From Penelope pileata (lineage: Eukaryota > Chordata > Aves > Galliformes > Cracidae), in the NCBI GenBank assembly GCA_013396635.1, contig WBMW01001713.1:359528-423527 (forward strand): a stretch of 64,000 nt of DNA. Direction: 5' to 3'. Below are positions 36,836 to 49,800 of the stretch, piece after piece (within the stretch, counting starts at the first letter, position 1; every line of letters begins with the position of its first letter). The position numbers were made by a program, and so were the translations under genes. The notes beneath the pieces were generated by a model that searched no databases, was not told where the DNA came from, and worked only from the letters and a program-made list of their open reading frames with translations.

Positions 36836-37346
36836 GAGCTTCAGCAGCAGCAGAGAACAGGGGTTCAGGAAGGTGCTCTCACACACTTAAAAAACAGGCC
36901 CTGTTCTTCAGCAGATCAGGTTTTGTCTGAGCAGAATTCAAACAGAAATCTTCTTTGCCACTTCCCTCCTGTTGTTGGTGTTATCTAGGCTGTAGGGAAG
37001 CCTGAGCAAACACAAGGGCAAAGTCTTGCACACATACATACATCAGACTCTTATGAAATAGGTATGGTGAGGAGGGTTTAGCCCTGCAGCTGGGGCTCAG
37101 CTGGGCCCCAGCCCAGCCCCCACAGCCCACCCTTGGGCTGCAGCACTCACCACACAGCTTTGCAAGCCCAAGCCCAACCCAATAAACCGCGCTGCTGCCT
37201 TCACCCTCATGCAAAGCCCCAAGAAGCAAAACCCGAGGAGGACGCAGCGCGGTGCAGGCCAAGCCCAAGGTGGAGGCACGCTGCAGCGGGGCAGCCCCTG
37301 CTCCACTTCCCCATCTTGGGCCACGCTGCTCTGACGCCTGTGAGGC

Positions 37347-37355
37347 CACTTCCTG
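37347..37355 (-). promoter_or_regulatory. NCF2: ETS/PU.1-like site upstream of NCF2
   Basis: CACTTCCTG (CAGGAAGTG on the minus strand) is an ETS core site about 150 bases before the NCF2 start codon. Human NCF2 is a known target of the myeloid ETS factor PU.1, so the position is suggestive. A single short motif is weak evidence. Confidence 0.35.
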
Positions 37356-37502
37356 GTGGGTTTGCAACGCAACACGGGCTGTGGGAAGGCAGAAGTGCAG
37401 CCGGGAGGGGCTGGGCGAGGAAGACGGGCACAGCAGGAAGGCTCAGGCAGAAGGCAGGCCCCCGACACCGCCAGACACCCCGCGTCCCGCCTGCTCCGTG
37501 CC

Positions 37503-40500
37503 ATGTCACTAGTGGAGACGATCCGGCTGTGGCAAGAGGGGGTGTGTGCGGCAGATGGCAAGGACTGGGAGGGAGCTCTGGATGCCTTCACAGCTGTCCA
37601 GAACCCCCCGGCCAAAATCTGCTTCAACATCGGCTGCATCCACCTTGTGCTGGGGCAGCTGGCTGAGGCGGAGGAGGTAAGGCACAGCCCGGTGGCACCG
37701 CCCCCGTGCTGCAGGGACACTACACCCAGCTCAGGCCCATTGAGCAAAGCAGGCAGTGCTGCTCTGTGCCCCATTTTTCCTTGCAGACCTTCCCTTCTTA
37801 CCCCTCTTGTTGCTCCTCCCCATGCAGGCGTTCACCCGGAGCATCAGCTGTGACAAGCACCTGGCCGTGGCCTACTTCCAGCGGGGAACCGTCTTCTACA
37901 AGAGACACAAGTGAGTGCATGGCTTCAGCACTTCAGTCTTGCAACCTGTGGGGCTGTTGGCCCTGCAGCAGGGCCTGAGCCCAGAGGTGAAGCAGCCTCG
38001 GGAGGCAGGGGACACCTTGCCTCCCCTCAGGGTGCCTGGGAACACCGCAAGGTGAGGAGGCACCCAGCCAGACTTGGCCAAGCCAATGTAAAGGCCCATG
38101 AGTGCTCGCGTGGGGTATCAGAGCTTCACTGTGAGAAGGGGAAGCCCTCCCACGTTACCTTGTCCTCACCTTCCCAGCCACGAAATGGCCGTCAGGGATT
38201 TCAAGGAGGCGCTGGCCCAGCTGCGAGGCAACCAGCTCATCGACTACAAGATCCTGGGGCTGCGGTACAGGCTCTTCGCCTGCGAGGTGAGAAAGGACAG
38301 ATGGCATTTCGGCCCTGTTCACTGGCTCAACAAAATTAAGGGGAAAGACACCCAATGACTCTTCATGCCTTGCAAAAAAGTGGCCAAAAATGCCACTAAA
38401 AGCTCATTTCCTCGTTCCCATCCCTCTGCAGATACTTTACAACATCGCGCTGGTATACGCCACGATGGAAGACTGGAAGAAAGCTGAGGAGCACCTGACG
38501 CTGGCAATGAGCTCGAAGAGCGAGCCCCAGCACAACAAGATCGACAGGGCGATGGAAGCCATCCTGGTGAGGAGCAGCAGGTCTCACAGCACAGCGCTTG
38601 CCCATAGCAGGGAAACCTCCCTTTAGCTGGAGCTTTAGCCAAGCAGGAGGGAACGCAGATGGCCCTACAAGACATGGGGGCTGTGCTGATGGGGACTGGT
38701 GGGAAGGGCTTTCAGGCACCATGATGGGAAGAACTGGCTAGGCAGACCATGTAAGGGCTGGGAGGGACTGTCAGGGTGAAGGCTGAGCTTGACAGAGGAG
38801 GATGGTGGCAGTGAGTCCTTCCTCTCACCTCTGAAGACCACGATGTTTTCTTGGTGCTACAGAAGCAGAAGCTCTTTGAGCCGGTGGCGATTCCCATGGG
38901 GAAGCTGTTTCGGCCAAACGAAAAGCAAGTGGCTCAGCTGGAGAAGAAGGACTACCTGGGAAAAGCCACGGTAAGGAAGGAGCACCTTACTAACTCAACC
39001 AAGTCTGCAGGCTGAAGAGAGCTGCAGACCTCAGTCACCAGGTGCAGAGCTGGTGCCTGCTGAGCACGGGGACACGAAGCCAGCCTGTACCTGGGGGACG
39101 CTGCAGGCACCAGGACTGTGCGGGAAGAGAGGAGTTAGGCGTGCAGAAATACACTCCTATGGGTGCAGCTCAGCACGGCCCATTTTCAGTTTCCTTAGCA
39201 AGAGGCGAGGGATGGTCGCTCAGCGATGAGCTGGGAGGTCCTACTGGAGCCTTGAGCTGAGCTCGGAGCAAGAGTTTGGCTTGGATGACAGCAAAGGAGC
39301 AGGGTGGATGTCAGAGACCAGAGGTCTAAGAGAAGCTATGAGCATCCAATCACTGCATGTGTTCCTTTGGCTGTAGGTGGTGGCATCCGTGGTGGACAAG
39401 GACGATTTTTCAGGATTTGCTCCACTCCAGCCGCAGGTGAGGTGCTGACCGCCCACAGCACGGGGTGTGCGGGGAGCTCTGGGCACAGCTGGGTGGGGGA
39501 CGTCCGGGTGGCGGTGGTGAGCCAGGAGCAGCATCACCACCCTGAGCTTCCTGCTATGGCCACACGGGGAGGAAGCTGCCCTCACGTCCCAGCCGCTTTC
39601 TTCTTCACCAGAAGGCGCAGCCCACACCCACCCACAGCCGGCCGAGGTCACGCTGGCTGTCATGGGGACGCGGTGCCCTGCTCACACACCCTGCCCCGGC
39701 CGTGGGATGGGGCCCTGGGCTGAGCTCACGGTGTGTGGGCAGGAGGGCACTGTGCCAGCAGTGGGGGGTTATAGCAGTGGGACGATGCACGGAAGCATGA
39801 CTTGCTGTTTGCACCGTCTGACCTCCAGTCCGTGGTCCCAACCATCTGTGAGTGCAGCAGCCCAGGAACATGAATGAGAACAGGATCGTGTCTCTGGCAA
39901 TCATGGGGGGAGGATTTGGAAACTGCTCCCATGGAGGAGCAGAGCGATGAGCTGACACCAACGAAGGGAGGAAGGATCCACGCGGGGATGACAACGAGCA
40001 CGGGACAAGGCTGCAGGGCATTTCTGCTAAGCCACCACAGTCCTCCAGATCACAGGCAACTTTCTTTCTGTCTTTCTGTTCACAGGCCTCTGGTCCTCCA
40101 CCCAGGCCCAAGACACCAGAAATCCTCAGGTAGGTTGGAGGAAAGGTGGGGAAGTGTTGGCAGCACTGCTAACCTCCCCAGCCCCATCCTGCACCACCGT
40201 GCTGAGCTCCCAGCCAGCCCCAGAACCAACGGGGGAAGGGGGCAGAGAGGTCCCCTAGGAGGCAGAACAGCGGCACTACCTCCCTCCTGACATGGCCATG
40301 GCTGCCGTTCCCAGGGCCCTGGAAGGGGAGCCGCACCGCGTGCTGTACGAGTTCATCCCTGAGACCCCTGAGGAGCTGCAGGTCCTGCCAGGAAACATTG
40401 TCTTCGTCCTGAAGAAAGAGAAGGACAACTGGGCCACGGTGATGTTCAATGGGAAGGTATGGGGCCTGCCTGGCGCAAAGGGGGGCAAGGGGGCTGACCC

Positions 40501-43500
40501 CCAAGGGTCCTGCAGAGGCAACAACAGGGCTCCCTTGATTTCCCTGCTCATATCTGAGGACTATGGGCTGACAGAGGCAAGCTCCTGGTGTCCTGCTCCT
40601 GGCGTTCCTACCAGGCAGGGGCCCAGGTGCGCTGCTCCACCTGCACGACCACATGTGCCCAAGGCAACTGAGCTGCCCACCTTGGGGACCACCCAGAAAC
40701 GTTCCCTTATCTTCAATCTCCTGGATGATGGAATCATCATCTCCAGATGATCCAAGGCCCTTCACATGTTCACAACATGGCTCAGGGCCACAAGATTCAG
40801 CAAAACCCATCCACCATGCAGCAGCTAACCCTCGAGTTCCAGGGATGAGCTCAGTCACTTCCCACCAAGTGCTCCTCCCTTGTCTCTTCCGCTGCAGAAA
40901 GGGATCGTCCCCTGCAACTTCCTCGAGCCCATGGAGCTCCAGCACAAGCTGCACGTCCAGGTAAGGAGCCAGGAGAAGCTGGTCACCCAGCACCTACCGT
41001 AGCCAAACCCACACCTGCAGATCCCTCTCCCTTACAACACTGGGGGCTTCTTCTGGCCCACGGCCATCTCAGCACAAGCTCAGAGCCTGCAGCATCCGTG
41101 CAGACACCGCACTGATGGCCCCCGGGAGGGAGGCAGTGATGCTGGGGAGGTGAAGGGGCAGCAAATTCCCCCTGCCCGGGGCAAAACCCCAAACAGACTT
41201 GGGGAAAACAGCCAGGGACGTGCTCGGCACACTGCCTCCTGCATGGTTTGCTGTCACTGAGCTGCTCAGTTCCACCCCAAAAGGATGAGTGGTAGGCAGA
41301 GCTCAGCCCCACGACCCTGCCTCGGGGAGCTGGAGGGGTCCCCAGGGCAGCGGCACCCAGGGACGCTGTTGCCAGCATTGTCCTCATCCCACCTGCACAG
41401 GACGAAATCCCTCTGGAACCCGAGATCCCCGAGCCACCCAGCGGCACTGCCCCAAAGCCCCGGCGGCCGGCACCAGGTGAGTGCGTGGAGCAGGGGACAG
41501 GGGCCTGGGGACAGCCCTGGGGACAGCTTCCTCTGTGCTGTGCCCTGTGGAGGAGCAGGGCTGGGGGCCATCGCCATCTGTTCTGGAGGGATGCACCAAA
41601 GGATGGGGAGGCATTAAAGCAGAAGGCAATGCTGCAACTGCAGTACTGGAAATGGAGCAAAATAGAGCTTGTGGTGCCCTTAATTAACACAGCAGCTAAT
41701 GGCGAAAAGGGCCTGGGGATAGGAACAGGGCAAGCATCCATTTGGGCGAGCACAGCTGGCTGCAGGGTGCTGCTGCAGGTGGGCAGGGGTGTATAAAAGG
41801 GCTGAGGGGCTCTGGAAGCACACTGACACCCGCAGCAGCACTGCCTGCCCTGTTCCTCTTGCTGAGCCACCTTTTCCTTTCCCCTCAGACTATGTTCCTG
41901 TGACCTCAGCGCAGCCCAGGGAAGCTGCTAAGGTGGGCACTGCGGGAAGGTAACCCCGGGTCCGCGGTACAGCAGCACCCACTGCACAGTGAGAGGGGCT
42001 GCACGCTCTGCAGGCACTGCAGCCCCGGGGCTGCTCAGCTCCTCATCCCTCGGGAACCTCTCCAAAGCACGGCACGGGGTCTTGACGCCAGCAGGAGGTC
42101 AGGGCAGCTGCTGTATTTTGGGAGGTCTCGTCCAGGAGAAGCAGCAATCTCAGCCGACAACAGAAATGGAGGGGATGGGAGGGGGCACAGCCCAAGTTCT
42201 GTTCCCAGGAAGCCATTCCGTGGCCACCAGAGGCCCAGTGCATGACTGCGCTGGCTGCCAGCCAAACCCAGGGCAACCACACATCAACATGGCTGTGGTG
42301 GCTGGGTCTAGGAGCGTTACAGACTGCCAGCATTAAGTGAGCTGGTTCCTGAGCTCAGCTGTCACGCGGGTGACAGCAGCTTCGTGTCCCCGTCCCTCTC
42401 CTTGCCCATAGCAAGGTGAGGAGAAGCCTGACAGTCCCCTTCCCCACCTGCAGGACACCGCAGCTGCCAGCCCCGAGCCCCACGTTCTCAAGGTGCATTA
42501 CAAATACACCGTTGCCATGCGGGTGGAGCCAGGCGCGTCCTACAGTGAGCTCCTGGGCCTGGTCTGCCAGAAGCTGGAGCTGCAGCCGGAGCACACCGTG
42601 CTGAGGTGAGCGCTGCCCGCCCCACCAGCCCGGAGCTCGCGGGCCCCCCTTACCCACATCCTCTGCGTGCAGGTACAAGTCTGCAGATAGCGGAGAGCTG
42701 GTGACCCTGAGCACGGAGAAGCTGGAGGCAGCCTGGAGCCATGGCAAGGACAAGTGCCTGACGGTGTGGTGTGACTGCACAGAGGTCAGTGATGGTGGCA
42801 GCCAGCCCTTCTGCTGGGGCTACAAGGGGCCGGTCAGCAGGGGCTGGGGCCAAGCAGAGCTCACCTGTCGTGTTCTGGCACAAAGGAAAAGCCACAGGTG
42901 TCTTCACCAGCTGATTTCCTGCCCTAGGGAGAGGGATTTTTACCTGACAGCAAACCAGAGGAGCCACAGAAGGCAACGCCAGAGGAGCCGGGGCTGCCGC
43001 ACGTGGTAGCGCAGTACAGCTACGAAGCCACCCAGCCCGAAGACCTGGAGTTCCAGGCAGGAGACGTGATACATGTTTTATCCAGAGGTAACCGTGCTCC
43101 CGTGCCCGCAGGGACCTTCCAAGCCCTACTGACAGCGTGGGCCCGACTGAGATGCCAACCACCCTGTGCTGCCTCTGCCATCCCCGCCTGCTGCTGCAAG
43201 CTTCTGCAGCCCTCAGTGTTCACGTGCAGGCAGCCAGTGACTGAGGAAAGGCAGCGACACAGTCTTTACTACTCACAGGGTTATCTCCCTACAAAGACCA
43301 CACGGTTTCTAGCAGAACGTCCTTCCCTGTTCTGTTTTCTCATTGTAAAACATGAAAACCTGCTGCATTTCCAGGCACATCCTTTCATCTTTTCACCAAC
43401 TTCGCTGCTGCATCTTCAAAAACCCCAAGGTCTCTCTATTGATCAGCTCTTCCCACCTTACATGAAAGTGGATTTTCTTACTTCACCAGCCTTGGTGTCT

Positions 43501-43777
43501 ACCTTTCCTCCACACACCTCCTCCCTGTCTCTGGGCACCTCCCCACCAAGCTCTCCCGGGGCTATTCATCTGCAGCCGATCCTAAAATGGTGATCCTGGG
43601 CCTGTCTGTAGCACGTGAAGGCCATCATGCCCCTGCACATCCCCAGGGTGACAAAAACTCTGTCAATTTTCTCTTCCAGTGAATGAAGACTGGTTGGAAG
43701 GGCAATGCAACGGGAAGATCGGCATCTTCCCCTCTGCTTTTGTGCGAGATTGTAACACTGAAAACCCAGAAATTTGA
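37503..43777 (+). CDS. NCF2: NCF2 / p67phox, NADPH oxidase cytosolic activator
   Basis: p67phox binds Rac-GTP and switches on NOX2 in phagocytes. Fifteen exons join in frame (1,560 bases, 519 aa; human 526): 37,503-37,676; 37,828-37,910; 38,178-38,286; 38,432-38,566; 38,863-38,970; 39,377-39,436; 40,086-40,129; 40,315-40,456; 40,898-40,960; 41,401-41,476; 41,889-41,932; 42,454-42,605; 42,673-42,784; 42,928-43,087; 43,680-43,777. All introns are GT-AG. N-terminal TPR repeats occupy about residues 1-165, with Rac-contact residues R102, N104 and D108 retained in QLRGNQLIDYKILG. The activation segment VVASVVDKDDFSGFAP starts at V204. A proline-rich PPPRPKTPE follows at 227-235, then an SH3 at about 240-300, a PB1 at about 355-432 (LKVHYKYTV) that would bind p40phox, and a C-terminal SH3 at about 459-515 (YEATQPEDLEFQAGD) that would bind p47phox. 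The linker of exons 10-11 is the least conserved part. The gene is compact, with short introns, and lies tail-to-tail with SMG7. Confidence 0.97.
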
Positions 43778-43892
43778 TGTCAGAAGAGCTTAAGGAGGCT
43801 TGGACACAGATTAAGAACTCAACTGCCACATTTAAGAAGTTTTCACATTAATCTGCATCTGAAAATGGACCTAAAATATTATTGCTACATGT

Positions 43893-43898
43893 ATTAAA
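43893..43898 (+). terminator. NCF2: NCF2 poly(A) signal
   Basis: ATTAAA lies 116 bases after the NCF2 stop codon and is followed by a T-rich GU-like stretch. This implies a very short 3' UTR of about 135-145 bases. Confidence 0.65.
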
Positions 43899-44275
43899 AG
43901 CTTTATTTTTTTGTTTTAACTTTTGCATTGCTTTGTCTGAAACAGGCACTGGGAAAAAAAAAAGTTGTTAGTGAACCTCCTGCTAGCAATTCATTGAGTC
44001 CCAAGGAGCGTGCTTACCAACAGCCTCGGCAGCAGCAGCTCTGCCCACCGCCCTGCCCCCGGCAAAGCTCCCACAGGGACAAGGGACAGCCGGGACAACC
44101 CGCAGCAGGCGGTGCCGGTCACACAGACAGCCCCGCCAACAGACTGAGGAGCTCAGGACACTGCAGCCCAGGAACTTGCAACAGAATCTAATTCCCTTAC
44201 AACACTACTGCTAGCCCCGGGAGCTGAACAAAAGGCACTGTGCAGCCTCGCCCTGCTCCAGCTGACAGTTACCAC

Positions 44276-44370
44276 AGAGTCACTGAGCTGTTTGAGCTGG
44301 AAGGAACCCATAAAGGCCATCTGGTCCAACTGCAGGGTACAGGGACACCCACAGCTCCATCAGGTTCCTA
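44276..44370 (-). mobile_element. CR1 LINE 3' fragment, antisense
   Basis: A short antisense CR1 remnant lies between the NCF2 and SMG7 3' ends. It carries TTTGAGCTGGAAGGAACCC, then AAAGGCCATCTGGTCCAACT and ACAGCTCCATCAGG, in the same order as in the larger copies. Confidence 0.8.
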
Positions 44371-44759
44371 TCACCCCGTCCTTACAACCCCATAACCTAG
44401 ATCTCTTATTTTAAAAGGAACTTATTCTAGATAGAAACACCTGGCCTCTCAAAACTGGAGCATCTCTGTAGATTTCCTAACGTGCCTTTGCCACACCGGG
44501 AAGCACGCTGCTTAGAAACCGGCTGCCAACAGCCAACAAGCGCACGTGCCATCCTCCTTTCCAGGCAGGTCAGCTGCAGAAGGCTGCGTGCCCTCCAGCT
44601 CCTGCTGCCAGGCGGGAGCAGTCCAGCCTGCAAGTGCAAGAGCTGTGCAAGCTACTCCCATCCCAGCTTTTTGGTTCAGTACATAAAACACATTGTACAC
44701 AGGCAGCACAAAACCACAATCCAATTATCTGCACTGAGCCCAAGCCAGAATCTCTGCAA

Positions 44760-46893
44760 TTTATTTAGTTTTCTTTCAAATAGGAAAAAAAAAAAAAGTT
44801 AAACTTTGAACCTTCTTCCAACTTTTCCAGGAAAAATAATGCATTTTTGAAAGCCTGCAGCTGAGTTACATGGGAAATAAACGTAACACACAGACCTGGA
44901 TGGAGAGAACATGGTTTAATTAAAGGCAAAGCTGATTTCAGCAGCTGCAGTTCTTGCACAGACAGACAAAAAACACAAAAAAAGCTTACGACACAAACCA
45001 GTTTCTGTTGGGGCCCCTTCCCTCGCTCCCCCGGGTGCCGGGGGGCAGGAGGGGAGTCCCAGCCGAGAGCCGGCCACGTTCCTGACACCGGGTTCTCATG
45101 CACAAGTGGAGCGGTGCGCTGGGACCTGGCACTGCCAGGAGTGAGGTGGTGAACCTGGTTCGCTCGCCTGGGGTGCAAGAGTCAGTGACAGCTCAAACAC
45201 TGGAATGTCGCAGCTGCCGGGGCGCACAGCTCAATACACGGACTGGGGGGCCGGGGGGCTCGGTTCGTATTAGCACTGGGAGGGAACTTCACTTTTTGGA
45301 TTTTTTAAAGGAAATACATCTTCCAAATGCAACACAGAACAGTGATGTTGCTAAGGTGGAGAACGCGGCGGAGCTGCTCACACCCTCAGAAGGGTACTGG
45401 GCCTCAGTTTTCCCTTTTTATATTCTTTGGGGCTGCCCAGACTCCAGTGTTACTTAGGCTCCTGCATGTGCTTTGCTCTGCAGCTGACTTACAGCTCAGA
45501 GATCCTGAATCATCACACAAACCCCTACCGCGAAACACAGCAAATGGACGTTGAGATTGTTTCCCTAACTTCCCCGGGAAACCTAACAAAAATGCTGTCC
45601 TTTTCTTTAACGACGTTTCCAGTCTTCCTTCCCCCTAATAAATAGCAAATAAAACGATTTCCTTTCCCTTCTGCACCTTTTCACATGTGAACAGCACTAT
45701 GCCTTCTTCCGTGTGCGGGTTACACACGTGTGTCCGTGGCGCCTCGGATCTCCTTCTAGAGCTGAAAGTTTGGGAGCTGCAGCTGGGAGGGCGGGGGACG
45801 GGTTTCTGCAGAGCTGGTGTGTGCCTGTGGGGTTGGTGCACTCCACGCTGTCCAGGCTGACTGTCGTCTTTACCCAGTCCTGCTGGACCCCTGATTACTT
45901 TCTGCGAGATGTTGCACATTGGCAATAAAACTACTAGCGTCCAGCGAAGATGGAAGGATGGGGAGAGAAAGAAAAAACAGAAAACACTGAAAGCTTTCTA
46001 CCTACCTATTAAAATGAGTCAGGCTGTGAACGCACAGACTAGCCTGCCCTTTGTGGGGCTAGCCTCTATGCTACAGTAAAACGTACAGGAATCAAACATT
46101 AATTTAAAACCCCATAGCAGTTAACTTGCTCGTCCAGCAGAACTGCAATGCCCCGTGTCACCCACTGTAGCTCAAACACCTACTGAGAGGAGGGCATTTC
46201 ATGCTGGAGTCTCTAACCCACCCACAGGGCTGGCCAAAGCCTTTGAGTGAAAGGTGAAGTGGTGTCAAGTGCCAGACTCTCCTTCATGAAACTCCTTCAC
46301 TAGCCCAGGAGACAGAGCCCCACCTTGCCACCAACCACCTCTGACCAGAGCAGCAGCCGGGGCTTTCCTTGCTACACACTGACTACAAAGCACATCTGTG
46401 TACGGAAGAATTCAGTGTGATCTTACTACTGAGATAGTATTAAGATGTTCAGGAGTAATTTCAACTACATTCTCAGTCAGCAAAGCAATCATTAATGGAT
46501 TCCTATTTTGTATCCCCAAAGAGAGGAAAAGGATTGAGAAGTTCTCATTGGCTTCTCCCATCTGCCCTTCGTTCTCAGCTTTCACTTCCCACGTGGCTGG
46601 GGACATGCACGATGGAGAAGGTGAGAGGCGGTGATATCAGGTTACTGAGTGAGACAAACAGCAGTTCCTCTCTCCCTCCAGAGGGCCCAGGGATGGGAGA
46701 GTTCCTGATGTTGTTTTCTTGCACTGCAGACGTTTTGTGCACACTCAGTGGGTTGGTGGAGCACTTACGCCCTCCTGACAGCAAGGAACAGAAGAGAGGG
46801 CTGCCACCTGCACAGGACTGTGTGGGCCAGTCCTGCAAACCCAACATGCCATGGTTTATGGAGCCTTGGTTTGCAAGGGTTGCCACCTCGTTC
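44760..46893 (-). terminator. SMG7: SMG7 3' UTR with candidate poly(A) signals
   Basis: Downstream of the SMG7 stop on the minus strand there is about 2.1 kb without another gene. The clearest signals, read on the minus strand, are AATAAA at 44,765-44,760 (TTTATT on +) and ATTAAA at 44,920-44,915. This implies a long 3' UTR in the last exon. The ends are inferred from these signals only. Confidence 0.5.
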
Positions 46894-49800
46894 TCAATGC
46901 GGTGGGTTCATGGCGCCTTGTCCACGTTGCTGCTTCTGCTTCTGCTGCATTAACAGCTGCTCCAGAGCTGAGGGTCCAGGGTGCATCATGGAACTGGACC
47001 AGATGGACTAAAAACAAACAGTCAACACTAGCACCTCCGGGTTCAAGGCAGCCCTTTTCTTACAGCTGAGAAAGAGGAGACATTTTTATATTCTCTCTCT
47101 TCCCTTTATCACTCCTAGCTGTCTTATCACAAAATTTACCCAGACTTCAAAGAAGGCCTTCTGAAGAAAGGCTCCCCTTGAAGATCACCCTCCCCCTCTA
47201 GAACCCTCATTACGGTAAAAATTCATCCCACATTAACAATGACTAATTTTAGACTAGTCAAAGCAAACGTTTTAATTTCTTCCTGTTCTGCCAGCCTGCT
47301 CTTGTCCCACAAAAATGTTCTAGAACAGCAAGAACTGAAAAAACTGCAACATCTTCCAGTCACAGACACCTCCCACACTGCCTACCTACACGAGTCTGCA
47401 GGAAAGACCTCCGAGGTCACTGACACACAACTCTGACGCAGTGTATGCTGCCTAAAGCCCATCACACCACACCCCGGCCCCAAAGGCAAGCAGCCATGCC
47501 TGAGCACAGCTTCAGCTAAATATACCTTCAGGCTCTCCATGAGCACAGCTGAGGAGTCCTCCATGGCAGGGCCTTGGGCTGCCCACGTGCCACTGGGAGC
47601 ACTGGACTGGTGCCAGCTGCTCTCTGAGGATGATGACGTGGCTGGGAGATAGTCCAGTCCAAACCCTCCCATTGCTAAAATGGAAAAAAGAGACAAATTC
47701 AAAGGAATCTAGCAAAACAAATGTCAACAGCTGGCTTCTCCCAGGCCTGGGATGCAGCACTTGCCTGGCTTATCTGTTTTCCAGCGGTCTGCGACTCTCC
47801 TGTCTCTGTTGTCTGGGGTCCCAATAGGTCCAAAGTTGGAGAAGGGAACAGAGTTGTGGTTATGAGTTGGAGGGGAGCTTGGCAAGCTGCTGGGGTTGGA
47901 GGAGTGAGGAGACTGGCTGGCTGGTGTTGAGTGATCTAGGGATTACAAGGCAAGAGAAAAAAAGGTGAAGAGAAATGCCAGGAGCCTCGTCAATCTGAAC
48001 TTCTTAATGCTGCTGCACATTCCACCATCACCCAGCTCTCTCCAACGCCGAAGGATGGTTTCTATTCCCTCCATTACATGAGTGTAATGCAAATTCCTAA
48101 ACTCCAACTCACAAAGCGAGTTTCCCCCATGCTTCTTGATTAACTTTTCTCAAACTAAAACAATACAAGTTCTACCTCCAAGCTTCACAAGCCAATACAA
48201 AGTAACTTTAGACCTCAAGGTGTTTGCAAGTTGACAGCTCAAATTTGAAAGTTCTACACTTCCATGAGTCTGAAAGCAATTCAGACCAGAACCAAATACT
48301 GAGCAAAGGAGGAGACTGGCATGGTAGTGTCTCTCTGCAGGCAGGAAAGAACACAGCATAGCAGGGTGGCAGGAGACTATGTGGTCTCAAATGAGTAGAT
48401 GAAGTGAAAGCTGAAACCGTGTAGTGCCATAAATCCTACTAGGATAAAAGCACTTTGCAGCTTCTTCCATTTCATCTACAATAGTTCTTTCTGGTTGGTT
48501 GCAAAAGTCTCAGCGTGACCAAAGAACATCTGCAGTGGACAAGTTATTTAAAATCCTCTCATTTCTTAGATTCACCTAATTCCTTCCCTCCCCTCACACT
48601 CCTCTGGATTTTTAGTGGGGGTAAAGTCATGACAATTGTAATGTGTTTTATGCCCTTGAGAACAGATGGTTTGCTTAGTAGGCTGCTTTACAGTTTAAAA
48701 AGTCGTATTTTAGTCCTTACTCTTCAGTCACATCGTTTCTTTCTCTTTCAAATATCTGCATTCTGGAATCCAGTTTGCTTTTTCCAAACAAACAATGCTA
48801 AAAACACATGCATTTTTAAAATGACTAAAGTCCTACTCCTAAATGCTTGTCAGGAATCTAAGGCAAAGAGATTTCAAGGTTTAACACTTCCTGCAACTTT
48901 TATCCTGCTCAACTACTTCAACTAAAATCCAGGTTCTTACACTGTATCAATGATTGAATCCCATCATACTTCAGAGGACGTATAAAGTAAAACAGAAACC
49001 TGCAGACCTTGTAAAACACTTTCTTTTTCATTTCCAGTTACATTTAGCTTGCAGTAGGTTCAGAATTAACTCAAATTCTCTTAAATCACAAGAAAAATTA
49101 TACCAGGATTACCTGAGCTGGCTGGAAGAGATGGAGACCACGGGGTCCCTTCAAAGAGAGAATACAGTGAAGTCTCCTGATGGGCAACTGAAGGGGTGAC
49201 TTCTGTTTTTGTGCTGGTATTCATATTTTTCCCATAAACCTCATTGAACATGCTGTTATTTGGATATCTTTCCTGCAAACAAATGAAAAAACACGAGTTT
49301 GAAGATAGGACTGATTTGAGAAACAGGGTGTACAAATGAAGCAATTATAGATCAAAACACTTTTCTAACACCTTTCTCATTCCTGAGAATCTTCTTGGAC
49401 CATTTTATTTAACAAAGTCCATCACATTCTGAATCAGGACTGATTTCTTCTGTTGGATTGCAAAGCCTTCACAAATTCTTTATATTTATGCTCAAAAGAC
49501 CCTGCTCAGTTCCTTGGAAGAGAACAGGCATCCCACAGTCAGGAATAAAGAAACACCACATCACAAAGCTTGAAGATGCACCTTTGCTCTCAGCACCACG
49601 ATTCCACTAAAAGCAAGCATCCCAGGAACTCAGCAAGACTCAGCAGTACGTTTGCAGAACTACAGCTAGGATGAATTTGTGAAGACAATTTTCAAGAACA
49701 GTAAGAGGCCCATATCATCTTGCTAATACAGATTAAAATTTGGCACGTGGGTCTCCTTCCAAGCTTGTCATTAGCTTGAACCAAAGGATGCGCCCATGCT

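Larger units (their letters stand above)
33655..37502. other. ARPC5-NCF2 intergenic region
   Basis: No coding region is supported between the ARPC5 3' end and the NCF2 start. It holds two antisense CR1 fragments, listed separately. The last 250 bases are GC-rich and should contain the NCF2 promoter and 5' UTR. A G run sits at 35,558-35,564 and an A run near 34,169-34,181. Open frames here are shadows without similarity. Confidence 0.5.

Noticed and set aside
38300..38430. Reading-through of NCF2 exon 3 into the intron
   Set aside because: The frame stays open for some codons, but GAG/GTGAGA is a clear donor and the next exon restores the known p67phox sequence.
40983..41870. 295-codon minus-strand frame across NCF2 introns 9-10
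   Set aside because: It overlaps NCF2 exon 10 antisense in GC-rich sequence; it is a shadow frame.
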